NCBI GenBank assembly: GCA_949128115.1
Contig: OX421961.1
Coordinates: forward strand, 105,756,363-105,820,362
Direction: 5' to 3'
DNA from: Anaspis maculata
Lineage: Eukaryota > Arthropoda > Insecta > Coleoptera > Scraptiidae
DNA: 64,000 bases
The position numbers were made by a program, and so were the translations under genes. The notes below the pieces were generated by a model. It saw only the letters and a program-made list of their open reading frames with translations, was not told where the DNA came from and made no database searches. Below are positions 49,683-61,004 of this stretch, one piece after another. The stretch's first letter is position 1. Every line of letters begins with the position of its first letter.

Positions 49683-50325
49683 AGCCTTCGCCTTGCTATT
49701 TTTACTGTAAAATCGATCTTGATATCCTTGGGCAAGTGGACTTCGTCCCTGCAAGTGAGCGACAGCGAAATCAAAACATATTGATGGATCACTTAAAGAG
49801 GTGCTGGCATTGTTTTCACGGTAAATTAGTGGAAATTTCCACAAAATTAGGAAATCATTTTGTAATCAGCTCAGCTGTCACTGCTGTCAGTGTCACAATC
49901 AATTGAAGGTTATGTCGCCGCTGACGTTTCTGAAGTAGGGTGCAGTTTAACCAACTTGACAAGATCTATATGATTATTTATTTATTGAGGTAAGCTGATT
50001 TAAATCATTGACTACAATACTGCATGCATGGTTGTTCGAATTCCATTTTATTTTATCTTACGGAGTTGATACAAAAATGATTACGGACAAGAAACGGGAA
50101 GATAATAGAGTTGACAGGATTAATCATTCTTCGTTATGTTGGCAGCAGGCCTTCAGACTGCCCCCCACCTTCATCCCCTCTTCTGAGTTCTGTCTGCCTT
50201 CTGCCTTTCTGCCTCTTCTTGACAGTGAACCCAACACACGTGACAAAAAAAAACTCCAAAAACCCAACAAACCTTGCATTGAGTGCACTTGAACGTGGAA
50301 CAGTTTTTGTGAACAGTTTAACAAG
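49683..50325. promoter_or_regulatory. Divergent promoter region of DEPDC5 and LSG1
   Basis: 643 bp separate the two start codons, which point away from each other. It must hold both 5' UTRs and promoters. A possible 5' UTR acceptor for DEPDC5 (GATTTTACAG|TAAAAA) lies at about 49707. No TATA box could be assigned with confidence. Confidence 0.55.
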
Positions 50326-52143
50326 ATGGGCAAAAATAAAGGGCCTAGTCTTGGCCGTGCACTGGTAAAAAACAGATTTGGGGCGAAAAGCGGTAAAAAA
50401 TTCGTCGCAGATGGCTCCATGCTGCACACCACGGAAATCCAAGACGGCTACGAGTGGGGCCGTCTCAACTTACAATCGGTCACCGAAGAGTCTTCCTTTC
50501 AAGAGTTCATCGCTACAGCCGAACTCACGGGTCAAGAATTCCAAGCAGAAAAGCTCAATTCTAACGTCATCAATATCAGAGGACAGTCCTCTGGATTGTT
50601 GACTTCAGTAGAAGAGAAGAAAACCAAAAAACTTCACGATGAAAAGCGAAGTGCTTTGAAGATTCCAAGAAGGCCAAAGTGGACACAGGAAACTACACGT
50701 GAAGAGCTGGCTCGGAATGAAAAGGAACATTTCTTGGAATGGCGCCGTACCTTGGCCATGCTTCAAGAGGAAGAAGGGCTCATGCTCACTCCGTACGAGA
50801 AAAACCTGGAATTTTGGCGACAGCTGTGGAGAGTAGTAGAACGCAGCGACGTCGTAATGCAAATTGTGGATGCCAGAAATCCACTTCTGTTCAGATGTGA
50901 AGATTTGGAAGATTATGTTAAGGAAGTGTCAGCAGATAAGAGCAACATGATTTTAATCAACAAAGCTGATTTCCTGACTGATACACAGAGACAATATTGG
51001 GCTGATTATTTCACTGCAGTCGGAGTCAAAGTTATTTTTTACTCTGCAACCCAGCCTGTTCCAGAGGATCCAACAACAGAGAGTGACCAAGAGGAAAGTA
51101 CTGAAAGTGAAGAAGAGGAAGAATCAGAAAGGAAAGCTAAACTGAAGGCAATCAAAGAAAGTGTTAGAGAGCTTGAAAAAGATATTGACAATGAATCAAA
51201 AAAGCTAAGCGAGATTCTGATTTCACTAAATCCAGGAAATGGTTCTGCTCATAAGAATTCGCCTGAAATTCTAACACAACTCCAGTTGACCGAGCTGTTT
51301 AGACACATACACAGAGGACCTAAAGTTACGCCAGAAATTACAACAATTGGCTTGGTCGGGTATCCCAATGTAGGCAAAAGTTCAACGATAAACTCGCTCT
51401 TCTCGGTTAAAAAAGTTTCGGTATCAGCGACTCCCGGTAAAACGAAGCACTTCCAGACGTTGTTCTTGGACAAAGACATTCTTTTATGCGACTGTCCTGG
51501 TTTAGTTATGCCAAGCTTCGTTTTTACCAAAGCTGAAATGGTGATAAACGGAATCTTGCCGATAGACCAAATGCGTGACCACGTCCCACCAGTCACTCTG
51601 GTGGCCAGACTTATTCCTAGGCACGTGCTCGAAGACAGATACGGAATTATGTTGCCCGAAGTCGACGGCGAAGACAGAAGCCCCACGTCAGAAGAACTGC
51701 TGAATACCTACGGCCATAACAGAGGTTTCATGACCGCCAACGGACAACCCGATAATCCTAGATCTGCCAGGTACATTTTGAAAGACTACATTAACGGTCA
51801 GCTCTTGTATTGCCATGCACCCCCGGGAATCAAACAAGAGGATTTCCATTTCTGGCCTGATAGGCAGAAGATTCCGTCGTCGAATAAAACTCCAGCAGCA
51901 CAACGCGTTATTAGACCCTATCTTAGATCCAAGATGGATATCGATAAATCAATGGTTGCACGTAGGAAGATGTGTCCCTATAAGAGTGGAGATCCCCAGG
52001 CGGAGATTGGCAACTGCGAAGTGGTCGGGAGCGAAGAGAAGCCTTGGAAAATGCGGATCAAGAAGAACAGAGATGAAACCGTTAAACATTCAAAGAAGAA
52101 AGAAAAACTTAGGAGAACTTTTGTTCATTTGGACCAACATTGA
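50326..52143 (+). CDS. Lsg1: Large subunit GTPase 1 (LSG1) homologue
   Basis: Circularly permuted cytoplasmic GTPase (YlqF/YRG family) that releases the export adaptor NMD3 from pre-60S ribosomal subunits (family knowledge). A single intronless frame of 605 residues, close to other animal LSG1 proteins. Motifs appear in permuted order: N-terminal GKNKGPSLGRALVKNRFG, then G4 NKAD at residues 212-215, an SAT (G5) shortly after, an acidic insert (EESTESEEEEESE), G1 GYPNVGKSS at 345-353, a TPGKTKHFQT segment and G3 DCPG at 389-392. A C-terminal basic tail (KKNRDETVKHSKKKEKLRR) follows. The ATG at 50326 is in good context (AACAAGATGGGC). Drosophila calls its homologue Ns3. No frame damage. Confidence 0.96.
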   Translation: MGKNKGPSLGRALVKNRFGAKSGKKFVADGSMLHTTEIQDGYEWGRLNLQSVTEESSFQEFIATAELTGQEFQAEKLNSNVINIRGQSSGLLTSVEEKKTKKLHDEKRSALKIPRRPKWTQETTREELARNEKEHFLEWRRTLAMLQEEEGLMLTPYEKNLEFWRQLWRVVERSDVVMQIVDARNPLLFRCEDLEDYVKEVSADKSNMILINKADFLTDTQRQYWADYFTAVGVKVIFYSATQPVPEDPTTESDQEESTESEEEEESERKAKLKAIKESVRELEKDIDNESKKLSEILISLNPGNGSAHKNSPEILTQLQLTELFRHIHRGPKVTPEITTIGLVGYPNVGKSSTINSLFSVKKVSVSATPGKTKHFQTLFLDKDILLCDCPGLVMPSFVFTKAEMVINGILPIDQMRDHVPPVTLVARLIPRHVLEDRYGIMLPEVDGEDRSPTSEELLNTYGHNRGFMTANGQPDNPRSARYILKDYINGQLLYCHAPPGIKQEDFHFWPDRQKIPSSNKTPAAQRVIRPYLRSKMDIDKSMVARRKMCPYKSGDPQAEIGNCEVVGSEEKPWKMRIKKNRDETVKHSKKKEKLRRTFVHLDQH

Positions 52144-52189
52144 TTTTTTTACAATAAGGAATGTTGATTTTGTTACCATTTTTATTGGC

Positions 52190-52195
52190 AATAAA
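52190..52195 (+). promoter_or_regulatory. LSG1 polyadenylation signal
   Basis: AATAAA 47 bp after the LSG1 stop codon, within TTGGCAATAAATTTATTATT. Confidence 0.75.
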
Positions 52196-52741
52196 TTTAT
52201 TATTCTAGTAGTGAAAGCATTATGTATTCAACAGAATAGATAATAGAGATCTGACCGAGGATCTGACGCTTCAGAAATATTCCAGTTTACTATCATCTGT
52301 TTTAACGATTGTATCAACATTGAATAGTGGGGTCGGTACAGTATTATACGCTGCATTTTTGAGTAATGCAATGTCTTTTGGCACACATGTTCTTAGCACC
52401 TGTTTGAATAGTTTTGTCCATCGCCGCAAGCGAAATTTTAGTTCAGATTCTGTAAACAGGGTGAAGAAGAAAACAATTTTAAAAAATTGCATCTTTTGAA
52501 CGGACAAAGGTAGAGTATTGCAGGGCATGTCATATGATGCTGAATTCGATGGTTGTTGAGGTACACCAAACCATTTTGATACATTATTTACCGTTCTCGA
52601 GATATTTAAAAAAAACTGATCTCAAAAAAAACATCTTCATTATATCGCTTATTTTTGAAGATATCGGAATGAAATTTGGTATTTGCTTTATAAAAGACGT
52701 CATAAATGAATAACAGCTGCAGTTATTTTCTAGGCCTACTA

Positions 52742-54107
52742 TTTTCCTAAATAAGACAGTTAACTTTTTTGGGGGGGAGCCGCCATCTTGTTTTGTGAAT
52801 ATCAAGCTGATGACCGAAAAAATTACTGATAGTCATTAGGCTAGTATCATGCCATTACTCTATATTATGAAATATCACCTTGGATGGACCATCATACCAT
52901 TTTTGCTGAAAGAAACATGACGCACTGATTTTATCGGGTTCCTCAGAACTAGAGGACCTACTTCCAGCCATCGAGCCATTGCAAGTAATTGAACACCGCA
53001 ATTATGTCCCCTGATCATTTCCCAGGTTGCTCACCAAGATTCATAGCCATAAGTGCAGCGGTTCGGTTTTAGCAGCTGTTTGAATTGAGAAGTGTTGCCT
53101 TTTCGTGAAAAAAAAAAACAGAAAATTACGAGGTCTCTGGGTCAATTCTTAGGTCATTGGAAATAGATCCTCCACGGAATGTTGATAAATTTATGCTAAA
53201 TTATTAGAAAAAAGTGCATTCTATGGCATAGGTTTAAAGAAACGGCTGAAAATTGTTCGAAAGGGTTTCTTTTGTCTTGTTAAGCGTTAAATTATGGATC
53301 TTTTTGGCGATTTTTATGCCTCCAGCCTATTTAGATGATGGGATGAAATTCTTCAATTTCTTATCACCTTGTGATGTCATCTGCATAAATCGCCATCATG
53401 CCAACATTTCCCAAAGTTGAAGGAGGAATCTGAATAGAATATATTCCAAAATACATTGCGGCATCAAAATTTATAAGGTTCTCTCCATTATTAGTGTTGC
53501 CCTACGCATAATTTGTTCGCTTCCTACCTACTGCAAGATAGTCTCTTTCATGTTCTTCCTACATCACATGAGTACATCCTGTGCCAGTTTTTCAAAACCT
53601 TTACTGAAAAATGCATTTTTTTCTAATAATTCAGCTAAAATTTATCAAAATTCCATGGAGGATCTTTTTTCAATGACCTAAGAAATGACCCAGAGACCTC
53701 GTGATTTTCTGTTTTCTTCATGAAAAACCGACACTATTTTATTTAAATAGCTGCTAAAACCGAACCGCTGAACTTATGGCTATTATTCTTGGTAGACAAG
53801 CTGAAGAATGATCAAGGGTCATAATCGCGGTATTCAATTACTTGCAATGGCTCGATGGCTAGCAGTAGATCCTCTATCGGATCCACCTCTGGTTCCGAGG
53901 AATTCGATAAAATCCGTGCATCATCTTTCTTTCAGCAAAAATGGTATGATATGGTCCATCCAAGGTGATCTTTCACATGATAGAGTAATGGCATATGATA
54001 CTAGCCTAATGACTATCAGTCATTTTTTTGGTCATGCATCAGCTTGATATTCACAAAACAAGATGGCGGCTCCCCCCCAAAAAAGTTGACTGTCTTATTT
54101 AGGAAAA
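52742..54107. mobile_element. 1,366-bp foldback element inserted at TA in the left arm
   Basis: Ends TTTTCCTAAATAAGACAGT and the complement, flanked by TA on both sides. The arms (about 550 bp each, with GCCGCCATCTTGTTTTGTGA mirrored) face each other around about 53300-53560. The partner arm of the giant palindrome lacks this element, giving the empty site. A TA duplication is compatible with Tc1/mariner-type MITEs, but no transposase is seen. Confidence 0.8.
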
Positions 54108-54367
54108 TACAGTGCTCAACAATTGAAGTGGAACACCTGAAAACTTTGGTCAAATTAAAATGGTCGTATTTTCTTAAGAAAAAACCGAATTGCAATAAGC
54201 TTTTTTTCCTGGGCAGCTGATGTTTTAGACTGCAGCATGATGGAATTCTTTCTTGTTACAAGCTTGTCATATTATTTATACAGGGTGAAGTAGTGAGGTA
54301 CTGCAAAAAATGTGAAGTTTGCACCTCTCCCGATCCGCGAAAAAATTTTTTTCAATTTTTTCAACTC

Positions 54368-56350
54368 TGAAACCGCCTACGAATTTGCCCCTTTAAACTA
54401 GACAACCCAACATACAACAGCAAGCGCCAGAGAGGTTCTTCCCCGTGCACCGAAGGATGAGGTTCGAGAGGTTTCCCGTACCTCCTCCGAGAGCACGTCG
54501 CACATCTCCAGCGCACCCTTATGAGACCGAGGTTTTGACCGGAGGAAAAGAGAAACGGCGGTCCGAAGAGCACCGCGATCCTAACCATTCTCTGTTTCAG
54601 TCCACCAGCACAAGAGTAAGCGAGACGCAGGCCGAAGCGTACCACCGAGCCATCGTTCCAACACCCGCTCGGCGCTCAGCCAATCGGATAGCGGTGCTGC
54701 GAGAGACAGAGAGCAGAGACAAGTAGTACGCCAGTCAGACAAGGACCGGACCATCCAAAGCGGTGATGTTGTTGTTTTAGCGCTTCCGTTAAGTCCTTTT
54801 GTGCCTTCTCCGAAACCGTTTGCATACCACAAAGTTGCATCCCTATTCCACCGTTAGACAAAGAACGAACGCCCTCTGAGTCCATATCATTCCCTGCGAT
54901 AGAAGGAAACAACTAACACTTCTGTTGCCTTTGAATCATGTAGATGAATAACTCCCCCGCGACACCCCTTGACTAAAGTAGAAGCCCTAATCTTAACTTA
55001 CGCAAGAAAGATGCAAATACGAAGTTTTCTTATATAAGCGTATATTTCTAGCGGACCAAGGACCTTTTGCGAGGTCACGGTGAAGGGTTACGTTCGTCTT
55101 ATAGGGCTGAGCTACCCGGAGCCGAGCAGAGAGCACCCAGGTTGACCACCTTATGGTTGATGGTTCCCGGCGAGCTACTGAGAGGAAGTTGAGAAAAACC
55201 GCCCTCACCCCCTTCGTCGAGACCCACACCTTCCGCGGCACCAGCCGACCCGGTTCCCACACGGAACTACTCCGCCTGCCTCGCAGCCACCGAGTCCCTG
55301 TTACCGACTCAAGAATCTCCGGCTAGCCATGGACGAGGTGCCCACCACCGACAGCCTACCCCCGATGTCGCGTCCGGACCAGAGACCACCTCCGACCCCG
55401 GCAGGTATAAACCGAAGAACCGAAGACGCCCTAAAGAGTAAAGTTCCGCAATTTATTAAATAATCTGTTTGTTTGCGATCATACTGAACTTTTGCCTAAG
55501 TCAGTAATTTATACATGTTTTTGAAAAGAAACCTAAGAATGAAATAATAATTTACCAATGCACATAAACTTTCACAAATTACTAAATTCTATTGGGTTGG
55601 AATTACCATTGGAATTCTTTAAACTAATTTGCATATCTCGAAAGTGAGTCCTCCAAGATCAGACGAATTGAATTTGAAACTGGATTGTTTTTCGTACTTG
55701 AATCATAATTGTTCAGCTACCCTAATAATCATCTAGAGTGGGTTTGACTGCTAACGTAATGAATGAACTAAGTCTCCTGTCATGGAATTTGGCCCATCGT
55801 GAAAGGTCCTTACTTACAGGTTACTGGGTAAGGATGACGTTGCTTACAGGTTTCAAAATACTGGGCAATTGCCAAATAACTATGTCAAGAGTTGACGACG
55901 AGTCCCAAAAGAGGCTGGCGTTTTACAGGTGACCTGGAACGTCCTTTCAACAAATCTGTTCTCATTACGAGGTTTAATTAACCCTACTCTAACACAAACA
56001 TAAATCAAACTGAACAAAAAGTGATGGAAGTACGAACACGACTCCACTTTCTGTAAACAAATATTGCATCAAGTCACTCACTGAAAGGACATGCAAATTT
56101 ACCGAATTCAATGGCAATTCTCGTTCAATAACTGAACTTGAATAAAATGCTCATGAAAGGTATAACTCTGGTTTCATTTCTATTTTTACAAGTGTAATAT
56201 TAAGCTACGTCAAATCGAACTATCAGCGTGGGGTTCTTTGCCTTCTACTAGACGACAGCGCGGGCCAATCCGAGTATGAGAATTCAAATGAGCGGGAAGT
56301 AAGTATTTGAATTTGAATAATTAGGCGGGCTTAGCACATGAAGGGTTACA
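54368..56350. mobile_element. Candidate solo LTR / LTR-bounded element with 4-bp TSD
   Basis: Begins TGAAACC and ends GGGTTACA, so it has TG...CA termini with imperfect short inverted ends. It is flanked by ACTC on both sides (54364-54367 and 56351-56354). The opposite arm of the palindrome is uninterrupted at this point. The first 1.1 kb (54368-55460) is GC- and CpG-rich, unlike its surroundings. It contains TTATATAAGCG near 55030 and a short frame MDEVPTTDSLPPMSRPDQ (ATG at 55329, 44 codons). A good donor-like CAG|GTATAA lies at about 55402. The rest is AT-rich. At 1,983 bp it would be a long solo LTR; no gag or pol frames are present. Confidence 0.55.
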
Positions 56351-58438
56351 ACTCGTTCTCGAAAAACATTGAGCCCATACCTCAAAACGGTTTTTTGGGT
56401 TTTTGTCTAGCTGTGTTATTTACAGGGTGATCTCAAAAAAGTGAAATTTTAGACTTTCAATGATAACTTCTTTCATTGTTATCCGATTTTCAACATCTTT
56501 AGTTCATATTAAAGCTGATACCTCAGGCGAGAACGTTGTAAGGTCGCAACTTATTGAAAACATTAATTCAATATAAGGGGACGTATCAGAAGCGACCCGA
56601 ATGTTGAACAGCTTCCGAGTATCTGTTTGATGAAAGACAAAAACAAATTGAAACTTGTCCTCAGAGGATCCGCTAATTTGGACCATTTCGATCTGCATCT
56701 CGCTTTAGTTGTCCAAGAAATTTCCGTGGTAGAATCAAAACTTGACTGCGTGTTTCTGCGAAAAAATCGCATCCCTTGTTTACCTGAAGGCGGCCGTAAC
56801 CCAAGTTACAAAATTCACAACAATTCCAAAAATACTCCTTGACAATAAAACACGTATACCGTCCGTTTTTTTTTCTAGGCCCCAGCGCGTAGCGCCTTTA
56901 TTATGGGTTCCACACCCAACATATTATATATTTTTGAAATCAGAAGAACAAAATCTTTCGATTGATGGTATGTCAAATTATTTTTGACAGATGTCATTTT
57001 TTGACAATTAACAGAATAGTACTTGTGATACATCATTTTGAAGCCCATTCAATTCTGAGGAAAACTGTGTCTTCATTTTTGGAATAGAATGTCTTCCACA
57101 ACTTCTGGAGGTCTTCAAATAGGAAAAATTGTTGAAATTCAGAAATACTCAATAAATACGTAAGTAGGCAAAACAGGTATTTTCAATAATAACTAATGAT
57201 AATAATCAATAAATAATCACAATGAAACGGAAAATGTCCTGAAGAAGTAATTTGAAATGACCGTTCCCTTGTTCCTTGAATGAGAGATTCAACGACCGGT
57301 GAATTGGAACTGCCAGCCCAACGCGATAGTATCCGAGGTGGCCAGGTATGACCTCCTCGATTTTTTTATGATCCTATTTGAAAGATAAGGTGTTGATTCA
57401 ATCTTCCGCTGATTTGGACTATTCAAAATCAGAATATTATCATTAGTTGATATTAAAAATACTTATTATTATTGAGTAAGTATTTCTGAATTTTAACAAT
57501 TTTTCCTATTCAAAGACCTCCAGAAGCTGTAAAAGACATCCTATTCTAGAAATGAAAACACAGTTCTCCTAAGAATTTTATGGGCTTTAAAATGGTGTGT
57601 CACAAGTACTATTCCGTCAATTGTCAAAAAATGACATCTGTCAAAAATAATTTGACATACCATCAATCGAAAGATTTTGTTCTTCTGATTTCAAAAATAT
57701 ATAATATGTTGGGTGTAAAACCCATAATAAAGGCGCTATAAGGTGGGGCCTGGAAAAAAAAACGGACGGTATACCTGCCAGTTCTGAATCTTGTAACTTG
57801 GGTTACGGTCGCCTACAGGTAAATAAGGGATGCGATTTTTTTCGCGGAAACACGCAGTCAAGTTTCGGTTCTACCACGGACATTATCTTGGACAACTGAA
57901 GCGAAAAGCAGATCAAAATGGTCCGAATTAGCGGATCCTTTGAAGACACGTTTCAATTTGTTCTTATCTGTTATTAAACGGAAAGTCGGAAGCTGTTTTG
58001 CATTCGGGTCACTTTTGACACATCCCCTTATATTGAATTGTTGTCTTCAGTAAGTTTTGACCTCACACTGTTCTTGCCTAAAGTTTCAGCTTCAATATGA
58101 GCCAAAGAAGTTTAAAATCGGATAACAATGAAAGAAGTTACCACTGAAAGCCTAAAATATCACTTTTTTGAGATCACCCTGTAATTGACAGAGATAAACG
58201 AAAACCCAGAAAACCGTTTCGAGGTATGGGTTCAAAGTTTCTCCAGAACAAGTTGGAAAAATTCAAAAAAATGTTTTCGCGGATCGGGAGGGGTGCAAAC
58301 TTCACATTTTTTGCAGTACCTCACTACTACACCCTGTATAAATAATATGAAAAGCTTTTAACAAGAAAAAATTATGTCATGCTGTAGTCTAAGACATTAG
58401 CTGTCCAGGGAAAAAAACTTATTGCAATGGGGCCTTGC

Positions 58439-58716
58439 ACTGCCACTTTCACACACCGAGGGCGCCACACCCGTTGGGGGGCAAATTCGACAATTTTGAC
58501 GGCGTTGACGCTTCAGCGACCGACGTCCGTCATTTTATGTCTTGATTTGAAATTTGGATAACCTCTGTTTCTTGCTTGACGTCTCCAGTCACTGTCAGTT
58601 ACTGGTCAAACTACTCAAACTCCCCTGTTTTTCCCGTCGTTACGGCCGCTTCATCGAAGTAGGCGCCCCCTACAGTAGTGGCGACCTCACGTTGAGTTTT
58701 TCAATTGCAAGGCCCC
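58439..58716. mobile_element. 278-bp insertion with GGGGCCTTGCA ends in the right arm
   Basis: Starts GGGGCCTTGCA and ends TGCAAGGCCCC, and is absent from the opposite arm, where GCAATTCGG is continuous. Here AT is duplicated (GCAAT/ATTCGG). GC-rich interior without a coding frame. Non-autonomous TIR element of unknown superfamily. Confidence 0.75.
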
Positions 58717-58991
58717 ATTCGGATTTTGCTCCCGAAAATACGACCATTTTATTTTGACCAAAATTTTCAGGTGTTCCACTTCAATTGTTGAGCACTCTGT
58801 AATAGGCCTAGAAAATAACTGCAGCTGTTATTCATTTATGACGTCTTTTGTAAGGCAAATACCAAATTTCATTCCGATAAAACAGATCTCAGTTTTTTTC
58901 AAATATCTCGAGAACGGTTAATAATGTATCAAAATGGTTTGGTGTACCTCAACAACCATCAAATTCCGCATCATATGACATGCCCTGCAGT

Positions 58992-59226
58992 CAGGGCTGG
59001 GCGGTATTTCAAATACAAGTATTTGAAAGGTATACAAATACAAGTAGGTACAAATAAAGGTACAAATACAAGTACAAGTACAAAGGTTCAAATACAAGTA
59101 TTTGAAATTCGTATTTAAAATACATTTGAGTATCTTGTATTTTGAAGACATTTCATGTATTTTGTCATGTATTTTGTATTTTGTATTTAAATACATTTTT
59201 CAAAGTAGGTATTTTGCCCAGCCCTG
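58992..59226. mobile_element. 235-bp hAT-type MITE with perfect 8-bp TSD
   Basis: Ends CAGGGCTGGGCGGTATTT and its complement (AAGTAGGTATTTTGCCCAGCCCTG), flanked by CCTGCAGT at 58984-58991 and 59227-59234. The opposite palindrome arm shows the unoccupied site (TGCCCTGCAATACTC when read in this orientation). The interior is a run of GTACAAATAC-like repeats. Eight-base duplication and CA...TG ends point to hAT. Confidence 0.85.
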
Positions 59227-59548
59227 CCTGCAGTACTCTACCTTTGTCCGTTCAATAAGATGCAATTTTTTTAAATTGTTTTTCTTCTTCACCCTGTAGG
59301 TATACAGGATCTGAACTAAAATCTTGCTTGCGGCGATGGACAGAATCTGCTCTAAGGACATGTGTGCCGAAAGGCATTGCATTACTCAAAAATGCAGTGA
59401 ACAGGACTTTTTCCGAACGTGCCGACTCCACTATGAAGGGTTGCGATTGCACAACATTTCAACAGCCACCCCACGTGCCCCACACCCCTCTGCTCTGACC
59501 TTGACCCAGAGCGAGGGCAACCCCAACCCCAACCCTGACCATTTAAAA

Positions 59549-60577
59549 ATGGCGGGTCCTTATGACGTCACGCCTTGGATTTTGCCCTGCACAGTATTAT
59601 TAATAATAACGGCAGTATTGTACAGTATTTCGTCGGTTTTATTTTACGGCAAAGTACTCAGTTTTTACTTTTACTTCAAAGTAAAACAGGTAAACATCAA
59701 CATAACCTCAAATCCATGACAGTTTCATCAACCACTACCAATTTTTTAGAAATTTCACGTGTTTGCACCCCCGAAAGACAACGTAGTAGCGCTGCCCAAC
59801 AACGAAAGGGTCCGTTAACTCACACGCAAAGCTTACCGAGTGATGTCATTGAGCATTTTCAGGCTTTCGATGGCGTTTGTTTTGAGGCCTCCGACAATGC
59901 CGGAAGCCACTTCGTGATCGCAATAAAAAGACACGAGAATGGAATTTTCGAGGGTTTCTGCTACCTCTTGCTTGACAAGTGCGGATACGGTCTTTTGGAG
60001 TATCCGAAATTGCCAGGAACGGCGGTGTACCAGCAAGAGGTCATGCAGGCGTTCTGCGCAGAAGACATGCGGCTGGAGCTTATCGAGCACCTGAAAAAGT
60101 GGAGACTGAGCTATGACGGAGTCATGTGTCAGTACGCGGACCGCGACAATCACATCCCGGTCAAATTTGAGCTAGAATGGAAAGCCCACACCAAAGACTA
60201 TTTCAGTTTCAACCATGACTTGGACATGTGGAGCTTGGCCAAGGCGGTTGCAAGAGAAAAGTGGTCGTCAGGTTTTTTCAAAAATTTAGACAGGTTTTTT
60301 TAGCTCTGTTAATTTACACAGTGTAGAAAGAAATCAACGAATTTTATTGCAGAATCGCTTCTCAGATTTATTTTGAGCAAATCGGTACAATCCAGGGAAA
60401 AGTTAGCATTGATGACCATGGCTTGTACAACATTAACATGGAAGGTGTGAAATGTCGACAGTACGGCAAAAGGAAGAACTTGCATGACTTCCATAGATAT
60501 GTTTTTCATCACGTAGTACTGGAGAATGGAGATCGATTTACAATAGGCATTGTTCACTTGACTGGCCTGATTTCTCG
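59549..60577 (+). CDS. Membrane-anchored protein like the N-terminal domain of insect PEP-synthase-like proteins (partial, frame problem)
   Basis: Exon 1 (59549-59689) encodes a 47-residue segment starting MAGPYDVTPWILPCTVL, which forms one strong transmembrane helix (LLIITAVLYSISSVLFYG), then a donor CAG|GTAAAC. Exon 2 (59750-60293; acceptor TTTTTTAG) and exon 3 (60353-60577; TTATTGCAG to CTCG|GTAAGT) join in phase. They give HFQAFDGVCFEASDNAGSHF, EYPKLPGTAVYQ, LIEHLKKWRLSYDGVM, FNHDLDMWSLAKAVAREKW, IYFEQIGTIQGKV, HDFHRYVFHHVVLENG. This order (variable first strand, MRRWRxxYNG-like, FDxDxxxxxLAxALAxExW, HYEQxGxxxGxV, LENG) is recalled from insect and tick proteins annotated as putative phosphoenolpyruvate synthase; the catalytic PEP-synthase part is not present here. 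Exon 1 ends in phase 0, but exon 2 is open only if entered with one base, so either a 1-nt indel lies in exon 2 before about 59820 or the first exon is different. Downstream exons were not found before the window ends. Confidence 0.5.
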
Positions 60578-60827
60578 GTAAGTCCCAGGCCAGGTGCTGC
60601 TTGGTGCTTCTAACATCCAAATCAATCGGGCGGGCTGACTGAACATTACGCATGCATTTAGTAAATAGAGAGTTCCTAATTAAAATTACTTCAACTTGAC
60701 CTGCTACTATTCAAGGCACTTATTAACTTGACGAAAATGTATCAACAGCGAGATTAAGAGCGTCTTGACCTCTGGACCTGCCTAGGTAAGTAGGCACCTC
60801 CATGAGGCACCTACTCCATGAGAGAAA

Positions 60828-61004
60828 AGTATAGACAATACAAATAGAGAAGACCATATGTTATCATCACCGTCGTCACGGATATTGGGGCATCAAAAAT
60901 CAGCCAACCTTTTTTTGAATGATGGACTCGCCTGGTTCCTACGCAACCGTAAAAATCCGTGACGACATAATAATATGGTCTTTTCTATTTGTATTGTCTA
61001 TACT
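60828..61004. mobile_element. 177-bp foldback MITE
   Basis: The left end AGTATAGACAATACAAATAG continues AGAAGACCATATGTTATCATCACCGTCGTCACGGAT. The right end mirrors this (ATCCGTGACGACATAATAAT...TGTATTGTCTATACT). TIRs of about 55 bp. It lies in the presumed intron after exon 3 of the PEP-synthase-like gene. Confidence 0.85.

Larger units (their letters stand above)
52350..59400. repeat. 7-kb imperfect palindrome (giant foldback), with later insertions
   Basis: Outer arms 52350-52740 and 58801-59400, middle arms about 54110-54363 and 58245-58800, and inner arms about 56351-57170 and 57470-58245 are reverse complements read from the outside in, with a loop at about 57170-57470. Shared markers include GCACACATGT, CCATCGCCGCAAGC, TTTGGTGTACCTCAACAACC, ATTGAAGTGGAACACCTGAAAA, CGCGGATCGGGAG, CAATATAAGGGGA and AAGATTTTGTTCTTCTGATT. 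Segments present in only one arm are later insertions, listed separately. There is no transposase-like frame in the arms. Confidence 0.85.

Noticed and set aside
55329..55463. 44-codon frame starting MDEVPTTDSLPPMSRPDQ as an independent gene
   Set aside because: It lies inside an LTR-like insertion and ends quickly; reported only as a feature of that element.
59575..59750. Uninterrupted frame beginning MDFALHSIINNNGS as the N terminus of the PEP-synthase-like protein
   Set aside because: It reads through a strong transmembrane-coding exon in the wrong frame and across a donor and acceptor pair; the protein sequence is not plausible, although it would avoid the phase conflict.
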